The notes under the pieces: generated by a model
What the model saw: the letters and a program-made list of their open reading frames with translations, nothing else
What the model was told of the DNA's origin: nothing
The model's database searches: none
Part shown: piece by piece, positions 11,597 through 21,611 of the stretch
How positions within the stretch are numbered: the stretch's first letter is position 1
Layout of the letters: each line of letters starts with the position of its first letter
Assembly (NCBI GenBank): GCA_037176885.1
Contig: JAWWNJ010000135.1
Span: 372,001 to 436,000 of the forward strand
Length of the DNA: 64,000 nt
Source: Favolaschia claudopus
Taxonomy: Eukaryota > Basidiomycota > Agaricomycetes > Agaricales > Mycenaceae
Direction of reading: 5' to 3'
Made by a program: the position numbers and the translations under genes

Positions 11597-11694
11597 ATAG
11601 CACCTGACTAAGGTATGGCGTATTTAACACGCAGGAACCTTCCCCTAGTCTTTCCAGCAAGCCTGAAGCCGAAAGATTTTGACCTACAAAAGTT

Positions 11695-11945
11695 TTTTTT
11701 CGAAAGTACATTTCCCCACCCTCAAAGTCCCCGACACAGAAAGAGGCAGTAGGACCATCGTCGAGACCATCGACGTGCTCCATGACCTGCAGCTTGTATA
11801 CAATTGCTCTGCCAATCCAGGGACCAGGGCAAACGCCAGCCTTGAATGCGGCGGAATATTTGAGGTAGTATTCCGGGGACGCCACCTCGAACATACAGCT
11901 CAGGTATATGGCCACCTCTTGTGTAGCCTGGAACTAGTGACGCAC
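11695..11945 (-). pseudogene. 2OG-Fe(II) dioxygenase-like C-terminal domain fragment
   Basis: The minus strand reads CMFEVASPEYYLKYSAAF, then GPWIGRAIVYKLQVMEHVDG and LDDGPTASFCVGDFEGGEMY. HVD is an HxD metal-ligand motif, and the following SFCVGDFEGGEMYF block is typical of the double-stranded beta-helix of a repeat-associated basidiomycete dioxygenase-like family. The frame is closed upstream by a TAG near 11940 and breaks downstream at GGEMYF, where the T-run repeat begins. The distal His and Arg are missing. Fragments of upstream sequence continue to about 12200 in other frames. Confidence 0.45.
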
Positions 11946-12444
11946 GGCAACAGCCGTCTGACAGCCGCGGAAGAAGTCGCTGGAAGGCATGAAGGGCCCT
12001 TTCTGATGATAGGTTTAAATGCAAGCAGCCCATGCAATGAAAAAGCCCCTCATGGAGTGCCCCTGCATAGGCCAGCAATGAACTAAATGAGTAACGCCAA
12101 CCCTTTCCGATACCAGCTCCGCTCTTCCGGATGGGGTGTATGTCATGAATTTGTCGTCCTCGACATGTCGAATACCTTTTCTGGCGTGACAGGCTGAACA
12201 ACAGCGTGAAGAGCCTGAGCTGCTTCCCAGGTTCTTTGGATCAACGATTCCTGTAAGTTAGAATATCTTCATGGGTACAATACTGAATTTCTGCTCGCGC
12301 TTACGTTGAGGCCGTCGTAGTTCTCCTCACTTCTTAGGGAGCGCGGGTGGTGCTCCAGAGTTCTTTCCTGACCGCCAGGATAAGGCTGGTGGGTGTTCAA
12401 ACAAATACTTTCAAACACTGACTCTGGACTCACTCCATTCATCT

Positions 12445-12700
12445 TCAAACCACGTCCACGAGCAGCAAAAATACAAGCCAGGGCATCTCGTTTTTGTCTT
12501 TGAAGAATGCCGACACAGCGTCTGCCGGAGACTCTCGCAGATTCCGCACCTTTCCGGCCGCTTCAGTCTTGAGAGTTTTCGTATTTTTAGGCCTTTCTTT
12601 CAGTTCGTTGATGTCGACGGGCACAATAAAGACGTCTGTATCGAGTGCCCAGCGAGCTGCTTTCTTCCGCCTTACAGCTAACATCGATCTACCTGAGCAC
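12445..12700 (-). other. Unrecognised coding-like fragment
   Basis: The minus strand gives MLAVRRKKAARWALDTDVFI then VPVDINELKERPKNTKTLKT, charged and protein-like, with no stop for about 80 codons. A second piece in another frame (RSNMNEIPHRRRKSSKIRQG) lies upstream near 12730-12800. No family recognised. It may be a remnant exon of the dioxygenase-family gene next to it. The rest of 12943-13329 shows only short ORFs. Confidence 0.25.
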
Positions 12701-13329
12701 GTATCAAGTACTGTAAGAGTGGTAGAAGCGCACCCTGGCGGATCTTGCTGCTTTTTCTGCGTCTGTGAGGGATTTCGTTCATGTTGCTTCTCATAAGGCG
12801 CAGATGAAACCCGTTATTTGAGCGATAGGGTCGGCCTGGAGTGGTTTTTGCCTGTGCAGAGGGTGAAAACGGCATATATGGAACCCATCCTGGCCTCTGC
12901 TGAGTGCCGAAACTTTTGACCTACAAAAGTTTTTTTTTCCCGGCCTTAGAAGGGATACAATTGAAGCTATTTGAAGCCCAAATACACAGTTGCGCACTCA
13001 CCAGGATGCATGGGAATAGGATACTAAAAGAAGAACTGTGGGAATCAGTTATTTCTCATGGGCGGATTCATGGCCGGATGGCCCCGGATACAACAAGGAT
13101 AAAGTCTGTAGATCATTGGCACACTTTGTGATGGTAATACAGAGTGGTCTAGACGATTACACAGCGGCTAAATTAAAGGTCAAATTAATAAGGAGTGTAT
13201 TACTAAAATCCGGAGTTTTACTTACCAATTTACCCGGAGATGACTGCGCGATCCCCGGTTCAAGAAGCGGTATCTAGCTTTAGGGAGCTGGAGCCGCTAT
13301 CCGTCCTGTCGCGGCAAAGAAGGTCCAAC

Positions 13330-13512
13330 CTCAAGGGCTTCGCCGGGCGATCAGCCTGAGCTCCGAACCTGACATTTCTGCCGCCTCAAGTCCGAGTGTT
13401 ACGCCTAGTGAGCCGCCCTCAAACCCTTGGGCCGATGAATTTCAGCTCTATCTTCACGTTCATGAAGTCGTCCCTGAGGGCATGTCCACGATCGAGTGGT
13501 GGGGGGTATGTG
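13330..13512 (+). pseudogene. hAT transposase C-terminal (dimerisation-region) fragment
   Basis: The frame reads ISLSSEPDISAASSPSVTPS EPPSNPWADEFQLYLHVHEV then VPEGMSTIEWWG, matching the start of the hAT C-terminal dimerisation region (EFxxYL...VP...EWW). A splice-donor-like GTATGTG follows, but the expected YPxxxxLAxDYL block is absent. From 13555 the sequence turns into a GAGCCACC-type repeat. The upstream transposase body is also missing. A dead fragment. Confidence 0.55.
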
Positions 13513-14207
13513 AATTGATATTTTGGCCCTCTTTCTCAATAGAGACTTTGCGCAGAGCCACCGGTTAGCCACCCAGTGGCTCTCATGGCATGCGCTGTGG
13601 AGCGGCTACGGCATATGGTGGCTCGTTTGGTGGCTCGTCGCCCGCGTTGCAGGTGGGGCTTCAAGTATCTACATGGTACCTCTGTGACTATACCTCAATG
13701 TAGTGAGGTGTCGTGGTTAGGTTACCATATATCTTTGGTTGTATCAAGTTACTTCGCATGAAACGAAGTCATTCCACCCTGAGCTCTCATAAGCCAGCCA
13801 AAATGAACCCAGAGTTCTCTCTCTCTCTCTCATCTCTGCTCTGGAATCTTGGATTCGAAGTCTTTCCAGTCATGGCAGGCTATACTTCGCCGAAGAGGCT
13901 TCCAGAATCATGGAAAACATATTTGGTATAGAAGGTCATCGGCACAAAATTGCAGTCAGTTTTGTTTTCTCGAAAGCTTCTGGCCGAGGATTCATTAAAT
14001 CAGATTTTTTTGTCCGTCCAAATATCATCCAAAAAAAACTCGGGATTTGTGGTCTGACTTGGGAGACTAGAGGATTCAGATAATCATGTTTTCTAGTCCG
14101 CTATGCTCCTGCCTCTCGTCTTTGCGTCGGATGATGGTGAGATGATGCCTTCCAATCATAACTCCTTCATTAAAGCAAGCTTCTAGAGTACCTATCACCG
14201 GACGAAA
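13513..14207. other. No gene seen
   Basis: Contains a short GAGCCACC/GGTGGCTC inverted-repeat cluster at 13555-13640 and a CTCTCT microsatellite at about 13818. Small ORFs lack splice support. Confidence 0.4.
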
Positions 14208-14582
14208 TTGATCGTAAGCGCAAAGGGCAAGCAGCCCGCGCGCAAGAGGGCATCAACTTCAAACTGCACAACGATTGACCTCTGTTCGAATTCAGACTCG
14301 GAACTTGGCATCCCCGTCACGGCTGGCAGTGGCAGTGGAAAGCGCAAGGGTGCAATTTATGTTGATTGGGTTGTACATCTCGAGGATGTGTTGGAATCAT
14401 ATGATGTGCCCTCTGTAGACGATCGTGTGGCCTACATCATAGATTATTCCAATCGCCCAGAACTACTTCACGCTAAGGGTAAAAGAAAAGCTCTCACAGT
14501 CGATGGTTTGATTAAGAAGGAGGTATTGTTGGGAAAATGGCTGAAGCAGGAATCGAACCTGCGACCTTCTCATTACATGTGA
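14208..14582 (+). CDS. Hypothetical ORF, Ser-rich N-terminus (124 codons)
   Basis: Not recognised. The first 45 residues are basic and Ser-rich (KGKQPARKRASTSN, then an IDLCSNSDSE acidic patch). They are followed by a more globular part (VDWVVHLEDVLESYDVPSVD, then VAYIIDYSNRPELLHAKGKR). The last ten codons overlap the antisense tRNA half at 14538, so the real protein probably ends or splices earlier, near GLIKKE with a GTATTG donor at 14523. The layout resembles the N-terminus of a transposase-like or chromatin protein, but I assign none. Confidence 0.35.
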   Translation: MIVSAKGKQPARKRASTSNCTTIDLCSNSDSELGIPVTAGSGSGKRKGAIYVDWVVHLEDVLESYDVPSVDDRVAYIIDYSNRPELLHAKGKRKALTVDGLIKKEVLLGKWLKQESNLRPSHYM

Positions 14583-14584
14583 AA
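14538..14584 (-). tRNA. Partial tRNA-Thr(UGU)-like, 3' half only
   Basis: The minus strand reads an anticodon arm (stem TTTCA/TGAGA, loop CATGTAA, anticodon TGT), a variable region AAGGTC, a perfect T-arm GCAGGTTCGATTCCTGC, the acceptor strand TTCAGCC and discriminator A. The pairing acceptor half GGCTGAA and a D-arm are not found upstream (14585-14680). Loop position 33 is A instead of the near-universal T. It is therefore a tRNA relic or a tRNA-derived fragment, not a working gene. Confidence 0.5.
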
Positions 14585-14599
14585 CGACGAAAAGAAATC

Positions 14600-15153
14600 G
14601 GAACGAAGTGGAAGCTCACGGATCAATCCTACAACAAAAAATTGAGACAGAAACAAGGCACATGACCGTGTTGAATTCTCCTTCCGTTTCCTAGAGTATG
14701 AATGGGTCCAATTCTTTATGGATGTTTAGTTTCACCCCATGTCAATAGTATACCTGACTTTAAGCTTCCCTGAATCAGTAGTTACCTCGCAATGTACAAA
14801 GAAACGAGCAGCTCCATCCTAATTGGGCACCCGGTTCAAAAGCAGGTCTTTCTCAAAATTCTGATGATGGATTCTGCTGAAAGTTAGGAGGCACTCGTCG
14901 GAGAGCTCAACTCCGCAAAGCACAAACCCGGGCAGCAGCAAACTAAGCCAGGAAACCACAGGATTTGGCTAAGTCTGTTTGCGGAGGCATACATCTGTGT
15001 GGGATTGCGGAGTTCATTACCGTGCGCGCCCCGTGCATCCTTTGGGCCCCTTTGCATCACCATGATTTTGCTACGAATCATTTCACTTATTTGAGCACGC
15101 CGAGTCGCGATGCACAGTTCTGATTTTGTAGTCTCTCGCTCATACCATCATTA
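14600..15153. other. No gene seen
   Basis: Only short ORFs on both strands and no repeat ends recognised. Confidence 0.35.
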
Positions 15154-15504
15154 GAGAGGTTGTGCGAGCGACCCAGGTCGCTTTTTGACCGCCCAGATCT
15201 CCGCAGCGAAGGTTACCAGATGTGAGCTCCAAGCGACCTAGAAGAGTGTTGTCCTGGGACATTCCTAGGTCGCTGGGATCTCACATCTGCTCGTTGTGGA
15301 GATCTGAGCAGTTTAATAGCGACCTGGGTCGCTTTTCGATGGCTCAGATCTCCGCAACAACAGATACCAGGTGCGAGCTCTAAGCGACCTAGAAGAGAAT
15401 TGCCCTGGGGCACTCCTAGGTCGCTGGGACTTCACACCTGAGACTGTTCGTTGTCAAGATCTGAGCGGTCTCAAAGCGACCCGGGTCGCTTTGCACAAAC
15501 CCGC
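15154..15504. mobile_element. Foldback TIR element, head-to-tail double unit, TA-flanked
   Basis: 351 bp between two TA dinucleotides (15152-15153 and 15505-15506). The left end GAGAGGTTGTGCGAGCGACC pairs with the right end, read in reverse complement as GCGGGTTTGTGCAAAGCGAC. Inside are two successive palindromic units of about 170 bp, each with the AGCGACC(T/C)(A/G)GGTCGCT core and CAGATCTCCGCA/TCTCAGATC blocks, sharing one copy of GCGACCTGGGTCGC near 15320. A single-unit relative lies at 20396-20595. Non-coding and probably mobilised by a Tc1/mariner-type transposase. Confidence 0.65.
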
Positions 15505-15686
15505 TATTTCATGGTCAATCCATGCCTCCATCGAGAGCTTGACCTTATTCATGGCTTCTTTCACTGTGGAAACCTCCAAAGGACTAGAGACTTGGGGCTG
15601 GGCATCCGCGATTGCCGAAGTGGATTGTGTGTACGTGTTTGTTTTGTGATGGCACATGGTTCTAACATTTGGTTGTCCTTGCACCT

Positions 15687-15949
15687 GCAGGACCGAGCAG
15701 GACCGGGCCGCAAAAATTAAAGTGCACACATAGACCTGTATATACTGAGTAGATCTTGCATTGAACCGGAGGATTTGGGCAGAAAATGATTATTGAAAAA
15801 ATGCCGTTGAAATCCGTCCGAGAGTTGACAAGTCTGAAGCCAAATTTGAAGATAAACCTAATTCCTCCGATTAAATGAAGGATTTACTAGTGAAAAAAAT
15901 ATTCGCCTACTTGGTTCAATATTCGTGCCCCGGTCCTGCTTGGTCCTGC
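15687..15949. mobile_element. 263-bp MITE with GCAGGACC termini inserted at the gag start
   Basis: The left end GCAGGACCGAGCAGGACCGG (15687) and the right end, reverse-complemented GCAGGACCAAGCAGGACCGG (15949), are near-perfect 20-bp inverted repeats. The ORF that appears to start at 15875 begins inside this element, so its first 25 codons are element sequence and not gag. No clear target duplication. Confidence 0.6.
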
Positions 15950-15959
15950 GCCATCTTGC

Positions 15960-16795
15960 GTCTCCCTATTTGGCGTAGTGACAGACTGTTTGATTCGTCA
16001 TCCTCGTCGAACGCAGCGAACGGCAGCGGAAATGTTACGGTCCCCACTACCAATGCCGCCGGTGAGCTTGACAATTTCGCTTCCGCCTCCTTTCGGTCCC
16101 CCACGATGTGGTACCGCCGCGTCAAGCTGGCGCACATCGACGCCATTGTGAATGGCACCGTCGAAGCCGACGACCTCCCCAAGCTCTCCTCCATTGCCGC
16201 CGCTGCCGCCGCTGCCCCCGTGCCCATCCTCTTCCACCCGACTTCTGGTGTTGCCGCCCCGGAACAACCAGAGGAAGCCCTCGATGCGGGTCTTCCCCGC
16301 GCATGGGTCAAGGCATTCCCCTCCTTACCCCCGCTCCTTGATGCCTGGTCGACCTACACCGGCATCCGCTCCCTCATTGACACCACCAATGGCGGTGTTG
16401 CTGCCGCCCTTTCCATCTACACCAGCCAGCTCATGGACTTCACCACACAATATGAGTGGTCCGCAGTCTTGCGTTACCACTACGAATTTATTCGTGTGCG
16501 CATGGCTGAGAATTTTCTCCCCACGCGCTGGGTGACGCCCGATCAGGGCCCCGTCTCCACCAGGTTGGTTCGCTACCCACTGCCCCCACCATTCTCCTCC
16601 AAGCGCAAACGCGACCTCGCTGAGCGCCTTTCCGAACCCAGCGCCCCTGCATCCCGTCCGAAGGTTGATGAGACCTGCTACAAGTTTCAGGATGCCGCTG
16701 GTTGTCGCATGGGCAACAAGTGCTCTCGCCGCCACGTCTGCATTGCGTGTCAGGGCGCCCACCCCGCACATGCTTGCCCTCAGAAGCGGAAGTAG
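15960..16795 (+). CDS. Gag-like protein of a DIRS-type retrotransposon, 5' disrupted
   Basis: Open frame to TAG at 16793-16795. The body is Ala/Pro-rich with MWYRRVKLAHIDAIVNGTVE and a stretch WSTYTGIRSLIDTTNGGVAA followed by YHYEFIRVRMAENFLPTRW. The C-terminus has a Cys/His cluster: CYKFQDAAGC, then KCSRRHVCIACQGAHPAHAC. This fits a CCCH plus CCHC-like nucleic-acid-binding knuckle, as in nucleocapsid-type proteins that package element RNA. The true start is lost because a 263-bp MITE sits directly upstream. The RT frame follows within 150 bp on the same strand, the order expected for a retrotransposon. Assignment to DIRS rests mainly on the RT style. Confidence 0.6.
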
Positions 16796-16933
16796 GATGT
16801 TTGGGGCACGCCGACCGAGTCCGGCCTCTGCCCCACTCCGACCAACCCTTTGGTTCCTCTTCGTCCACTGGCTCCTCGCACCCCACCCTCTCTATCACCC
16901 CTCTTGCATACTGCTCATCTCTCTGCCCATCTA

Positions 16934-17494
16934 ATGCCTCCTCCCCCTGCCCGTCCTAATACACACATCACATTTCCAGTTGCCCCTACCTCCGGTCCTC
17001 GTGTTACTAGCTCCCTTAATCCCGCTATGCTATCTTTCTTACTTCAGGATTATCCTGATCCCTCCTTCGTACAACACCTACATAATATCTGTACCTATGG
17101 TGCGTCAATTGGATACACCGGCCCCCGAGTGAGCCGCGCCTTCTCACGGAATCTGCCTGCCACACCGTCCGAGCACGCTGTAACCGCTGCAGATATTCTG
17201 GCAAACTTTTCTCTTGGTGAGCTTCGCCGTGTCGACTCCCTCCCCGTTCATGAGCAGCGCCGGGTCGTTTACTCACCTGTGGGCACTGTCCCCAAAGCCG
17301 ATGGTGGTTGGCGCACTGTCCACCACCTCTCTTATCCTCGTGGCTCGTCTATCAACGATAGCATTTCCTCTGACGCAGTGACACTCTCCTACACCTCGCT
17401 TGACACCTTCTTTGACCGCCTCCGCCGACTTGGTCCTGGCGCTCTCCTCTGGAAGATCGACCTGCGGCGTGCGTTTCGCCACATCGTAGTATGA
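16934..17494 (+). pseudogene. Reverse transcriptase N-terminal part (DIRS-type), 3' truncated
   Basis: Starts near MPPPPARPNTHITFPVAPTS (16934). The palm begins with SPVGTVPKADGGWRTVHHLS then YPRGSSINDSI (RT motifs 1-2) and LLWKIDLRRAFRHIVV, motif A with the first catalytic Asp. The frame stops at 17494 just after motif A. The YxDD motif, RNase H and any tyrosine recombinase are absent, so the element is cut off here. DIRS-like elements of basidiomycetes share the PVGxVPKxDGGWRxxxHLS wording; this is recalled family knowledge. Confidence 0.6.
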
Positions 17495-18235
17495 AACCGT
17501 GAAAACTGAAGGCGAAGATGTGAGTCCTGCTTGATACATCTATTCTCAATCTACATCTCCTCCAAAGGTCAAATCCCAATCTCAACATGTATCTACTCTG
17601 AGGAAACCTAGCGTTGATGATGTCTACAAGCAAGTGTCCCCCAATTCTTCTCCATCTGTTGACTGATATCTTGTTAGTTTGACACCACTCAACTCTTTTG
17701 AACTCACAAAGGGTGTTGCCGATTTAGATCGCCTTATCATGCCTGATGCATATGAGCGAATCCGTGCTTATGAGATGGCGATTGGTGTCGAGTCCTGGCT
17801 GGAAAACCTTGCAACGGTGACCCCTTCTGATTTTGAACTGCGGGATGGGGTCGTTTTCCGTAAAAAAACCACCAAAGCAGCTAGGTTCTTCATTGTTGGC
17901 TGCGTTACACACCCATCAGCGTTATGCACTAGGAGTGTATACAAGCACTCTGTCAACGTCATGCCTTCCAAAATTGGTTGGGGCCGTTCGTCTGGTGTGA
18001 TTCATGCCTTGCTGGGTGATGTCACGGCATATGTATTTGCAGATGGATTGTCATTTTCTACTATGCCAAAATCCAATCCTGGTTGCGTGTTTTCTCTTTC
18101 TCACATGTTTCTCAATTTGCTTATTGTCCATATCAGCAAAGATACCGTCTTCTTATTCCCCAAAGAAAATTGCCGCCACTAGTCCTTGTAAGTCCTTCGT
18201 ATGCGCTTACTCTCGTCTTACTATATTTCTATCAG
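17495..18235 (+). other. Possible exons of an unrecognised protein
   Basis: The plus strand 17679-17960 encodes FELTKGVADLDRLIMPDAYE then RIRAYEMAIGVESWLENLAT and VTPSDFELRDGVVFRKKTTK, a globular-looking stretch. A preceding piece (VKSQSQHVSTLRKPSVDDVY at 17568-17630) could be joined through an intron ending at CTTGTTAG (about 17676), but phases do not fit cleanly. No family recognised. The element at 18236 ends the region. Confidence 0.3.
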
Positions 18236-19057
18236 CACTGTGGCCCGCAAACCCCATGAATTTCACGCAGTTGATTCACCCAATCTTCGCCTGAAACTCA
18301 CCAGAAAAGCCCATGAATTTCACGCAGAACTTGTGAATTTCACGGGGTTCAATTCACCTAGTTGGACCAAATGAATGGAACGTTTCATGGGGTTCATTCA
18401 CGTAGTTCTCCAGTGAATTTCACGGATTTATATAGTGGAATCCCGTTTCACTAGGTTCATTTCACCTTCATTTACCTGAGAATTCATTCATAAACTACGT
18501 GAAAATTTGATTGAAAGTCCGTGAAAAATCAATTGGGCCAATCTTGCTTTGACCCTACATTGCTTTACTATCTGTAGTTCACTACTGACTACTAGAATAT
18601 ATGACCTTACTTAGTTGCAATACAAATTACCGAACACTATATAGATTGAATTTCTTGATATGTATAGGGTGAGCGCAACCAGTACTGATGACCGGAACCA
18701 TGTACATTGCTCGGAGCAACTCTGACCCCATGAATTTCACCCAGTTTGAGAGTGAATTTCAGAGAGTCCCACCTTAGCTAAAATTGCAATTTTTCAACGA
18801 TTCCAGGTGACTTGATTCAACCAATTTTCAAGTGAATTTCACGTAGTTGGAATACAGGTATCCCAAGCCAAATTCATGCACTTTCATTCACCCAATAACA
18901 AGGTGATATTCACGTAGCTCAGCATGGCATACAGGAAGTACGTGAATCAGGTACCTGAATTTCCAACTACGTGAATCTAAATTCACTTGAAAATTGGTTG
19001 AATCGCGAATTTCATGCAACGGCTAAGTGAAATTCACGGGGTTTTACAACCACAGTG
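18236..19057. mobile_element. 822-bp TIR element filled with TGAATTTCACG repeats
   Basis: The left end CACTGTGGCCCGCAAACCCC and the right end, reverse-complemented CACTGTGGTTGTAAAACCCC, continue into a shared TGAATTTCAC. Both ends are flanked by TCAG (18232-18235 and 19058-19061). TGAATTTCAC(G) or its complement recurs more than a dozen times, often followed by (G/C/T)AGTT or GGGTT. No coding potential. The dense subterminal repeats look like transposase-binding sites of a non-autonomous DNA transposon. Superfamily not determined. Confidence 0.65.
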
Positions 19058-19627
19058 TCAGCCAAACCCAACATTCCTGTTTCTGGAACTCGAAAAGTGC
19101 CAGTGGAATGGAGCAAGTATGCTGCACTACCTGGTGACAAACCAGGTGTGTGTATTTGTTTTTGCAGTGTTAAATATTCTGACTTGTATTTTCTAGTCCC
19201 AATTTACGATGCTCGATCTTTGGACTTTGATATCAAGAATTTGCATCAGTTGCCTGCTTATCAAGGAGAGTTGGATGCTGGTTGTTGTTGTTGTTGAGAT
19301 CAATTAACGTGCTCGAGCCGCTGCAAGCGGCTATAGTACACGACATGCCGACTACATGATTAATCGTTTCCAGTCCGTCCTTTCCTCCCACGTCACCCTT
19401 TTTATACAACCAATCAACTCCCAGTGCCTCGGGCATGAAGTCCCGGTCCGACGGCCTTTGGCCAGTGCTTGCCGAGGTTGCGATCCCCGTAGGATGGGCG
19501 TCAAAGGATCAAGGCGGCAGCGTACGCCTGATCAGACAAAGTGTGATGGATGATTTGTTGCCGCGCGTCTGTTAAAGTTGAATTTCCCAGCCGCCGGCCG
19601 ACCGGGGCTTGAACCGCAAGTGCGCTA
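19058..19627. other. No clear gene
   Basis: Short ORF 19055-19297 (MSAKPNIPVSGTRKVPVEWS) may be a remnant exon resumed after the element at 18236-19057. A (GTT) run lies at 19280-19296. Confidence 0.25.
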
Positions 19628-19754
19628 CAGTGGCGGCGGGATCTGATGCCACCGCTAAAAATAGAACAGCCCATTTCTGGAACTTTTGATGCAAGTGGAG
19701 TCGATCGGGGCCCAATCATTTTTTGGGGGGTGGCATCAGATCCCGCCGCCACTG
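19628..19754. mobile_element. 127-bp palindromic MITE
   Basis: The left end CAGTGGCGGCGGGATCTGAT and the matching complement at the right end form a 26-bp perfect inverted repeat (19628-19653 and 19729-19754). The left flank is TA (19626-19627) and the right flank is TT. Mariner-type CAGT terminus. Too small to code. Confidence 0.65.
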
Positions 19755-19762
19755 TTACTGTA

Positions 19763-20157
19763 TCCTAACCCGTGATGTGTCCTTGACCCGTGAAGTGAAC
19801 TCTTCTCTGATCCTCGCCCCGTTTTTTCTCTCCGGTGCTCAGAAAAAATCATCGACAATTCTACTTACATTTTGACCCCGTATATCGATTTTGAGAGCCA
19901 TACGTTGCATGTAGCGGACTAGACAAATGAAAAGGATGTTTTTGTGACATTTTGTGACCCTGCCAAAATCGAGTTCACTTCATGTCCCCACCTCGGAAGG
20001 TTCATCCTCCCCGCCGCACTCTCTCATAAATCCCAAAAATATTCAACAATATGCACTACATGTGACTATACATACCCTTCAACGCCGACCGGAAAATACG
20101 TAGAATTCGGAACAATATGGGCCTCGATCAATTTCGAGGACACATCACGGGTTAGGA
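19763..20157. mobile_element. 395-bp MITE, TCCTAACCCGTGATGTGTCC termini, TA-flanked
   Basis: A 20-bp perfect inverted repeat TCCTAACCCGTGATGTGTCC occupies each end, bounded by TA at 19761-19762 and 20158-20159. It lies only 8 bp from the preceding MITE. The ORF at 19944-20270 runs through its right end and is not credible. Confidence 0.65.
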
Positions 20158-20395
20158 TAGTACCACTGTACTCCTCGGAACCCGTGACCCGAAGTCACGA
20201 TCAAACGTGTTTGCCGAAGCGGAGGGAACGGAGTTTGAAAAGTCGGAGGGCAGAAGCCGAGAGTGTCTAAAGTGTTTTCTCCCGGGTACCAACGAGGGCC
20301 CTCGCCGTCGTGAGCAAAACTCACACGACTCTCCCCGGAGACGATGGATGCCACTACACCACCGGGATGCTGGTATGGTCATTATGGCGGTATTA

Positions 20396-20595
20396 GCGGG
20401 TTTGTGCAAAGCGACCCGGGTCGCTTTGGGACCGCTCAGATCTCGACAACGAGCAGTCTCAGGTGTGAAGTCCCAGCGGCCTAGGAGTGCCCCAGGGCAA
20501 TGCTCCTATAGGTCGCTTAGAGCTCACACCTGGAATTTGTTGTTGCGGAGATCTGAGCGATCGAAAAGCGACCTGGGTCGCTCGCACAAACTCTC
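20396..20595. mobile_element. Single-unit foldback element related to 15154-15504
   Basis: 200 bp between TA at 20394-20395 and 20596-20597. Ends are GCGGGTTTGTGCAAAGCGAC and, in complement, GAGAGTTTGTGCGAGCGACC. It carries the same AGCGACC/GGTCGCT palindromes and CAGATCTC blocks as the 15-kb element, in opposite orientation and as one unit. Confidence 0.65.
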
Positions 20596-20597
20596 TA

Positions 20598-21009
20598 TTC
20601 ACCCTTGGCCGCTATTCTGGAATGGAAGGTGAAAAGTTGTCGTTGAATTTCCAAACTGCTGTGGCACTACATGACAATGTGCCTGAAGAAAACCGCCCTC
20701 CTGAAACCATCATTGATGCGAAATTTCCGTTGCCGTACAATTAAACCACAGAATGATTGTTTGACTATGTTCTAAATATGCCTTATGTATATGCTACAAA
20801 TATATGCTTTTATGATGTATTTTACATTGTGAGCTCGTGATGATCAAAACTGTCAGAGTAGGGGACCGGTGCTTGCACCGCTATCGATTTCATATCCTAT
20901 GCGCTGTTCTTGGCGCTATGTGCAGTGGAACTCGTAGCTTCAATTTACTTTGGCTCTACAATTTTGCTACGGCTCGTTTCATTGGCAAGAGAGTACTTAT
21001 ACATCTAAG
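20598..21009. other. No gene seen
   Basis: ORF 20837-21130 runs into the MITE at 21012 and has no support. AT-rich around 20770-20830. Confidence 0.35.
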
Positions 21010-21011
21010 TA

Positions 21012-21127
21012 GAGCATATTGGCAACTGGAAAAAAACCCATTTTCACCAGTCTGTGATTGGCTGCTCCACACTTTCCTGGCCTTTGATTGGTGGATCGCT
21101 GGAATATTTCCAGTTGCCAATATGCTC
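21012..21127. mobile_element. 116-bp palindromic MITE, TA-flanked
   Basis: GAGCATATTGGCAACTGGAA at the left end is matched perfectly in complement at the right end. TA occurs on both sides (21010-21011 and 21128-21129). Non-coding. Confidence 0.65.
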
Positions 21128-21129
21128 TA

Positions 21130-21606
21130 GTTGTTCACCCCTGCTCTTTGACTTGGAACATGGGACCTTCCGGGCGTGACACAAAAAGGAAAGAAAAAGG
21201 GAAGCAAAAAGGCCGCAAAAAGGAAGCAAAAAGGAGCGGAAAAAGGGGAGGTGTGAACAACCCTAGTAGCTGGCGCGCAGAAGGGCGGGCATTACCACAT
21301 CGCTCGCATCAACTGATTGACAATCTATTTTCTCTTAAAAAGTGAACTGAATGAACTGAACTAAGAATTGAGCACCCCTATTGACTGACCCCGCCAACAC
21401 TGCCCAGAATGAACAGGCTCGCATGGTGGATTCAGGAGTCGATCTTCCTCAAATACTATTGCATTAGAGCGGATTAGTTGCGCTCTCCGCCCATATTAAC
21501 AACCTGAAACTTTTTGCTATCAAAATCCAGGGGAGCAGACCTTGTCAATCGGGATTTAGCCTGTGGCTCCACCTTGAAAATATTGTGTGGAGCCCCGTTT
21601 TACATT
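21130..21606. other. No gene seen; A/G-rich lysine-codon tract
   Basis: 21180-21250 is an AAAAGGAAG-type purine tract. No repeat ends or splice-supported ORF were found. Confidence 0.35.
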
Positions 21607-21611
21607 AGGAT

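Larger units (their letters stand above)
11667..12942 (+). repeat. Pair of direct repeats: TTTTGACCTACAAAAG plus T-run
   Basis: GCCGAAAGATTTTGACCTAC and onward at about 11667-11705 recurs as GCCGAAACTTTTGACCTACA and onward at about 12906-12942. Both are followed by 8-9 T. The first copy abuts the point where the dioxygenase-like reading frame breaks off after GGEMYF. They may be ends of an insertion or copies of a retroelement tail. Coordinates given span both copies. Confidence 0.35.

Noticed and set aside
15875..15959. ATG of the 306-codon gag ORF at 15875
   Set aside because: This start and the first 25 codons lie inside a 263-bp MITE with matched inverted ends; the native gag start is upstream or lost.
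18250..19046. CRISPR-like array suggested by the regular TGAATTTCACG words
   Set aside because: Repeat words are only 10-11 bp, in both orientations and irregularly spaced, the organism is eukaryotic, and the block has transposon-like inverted ends.
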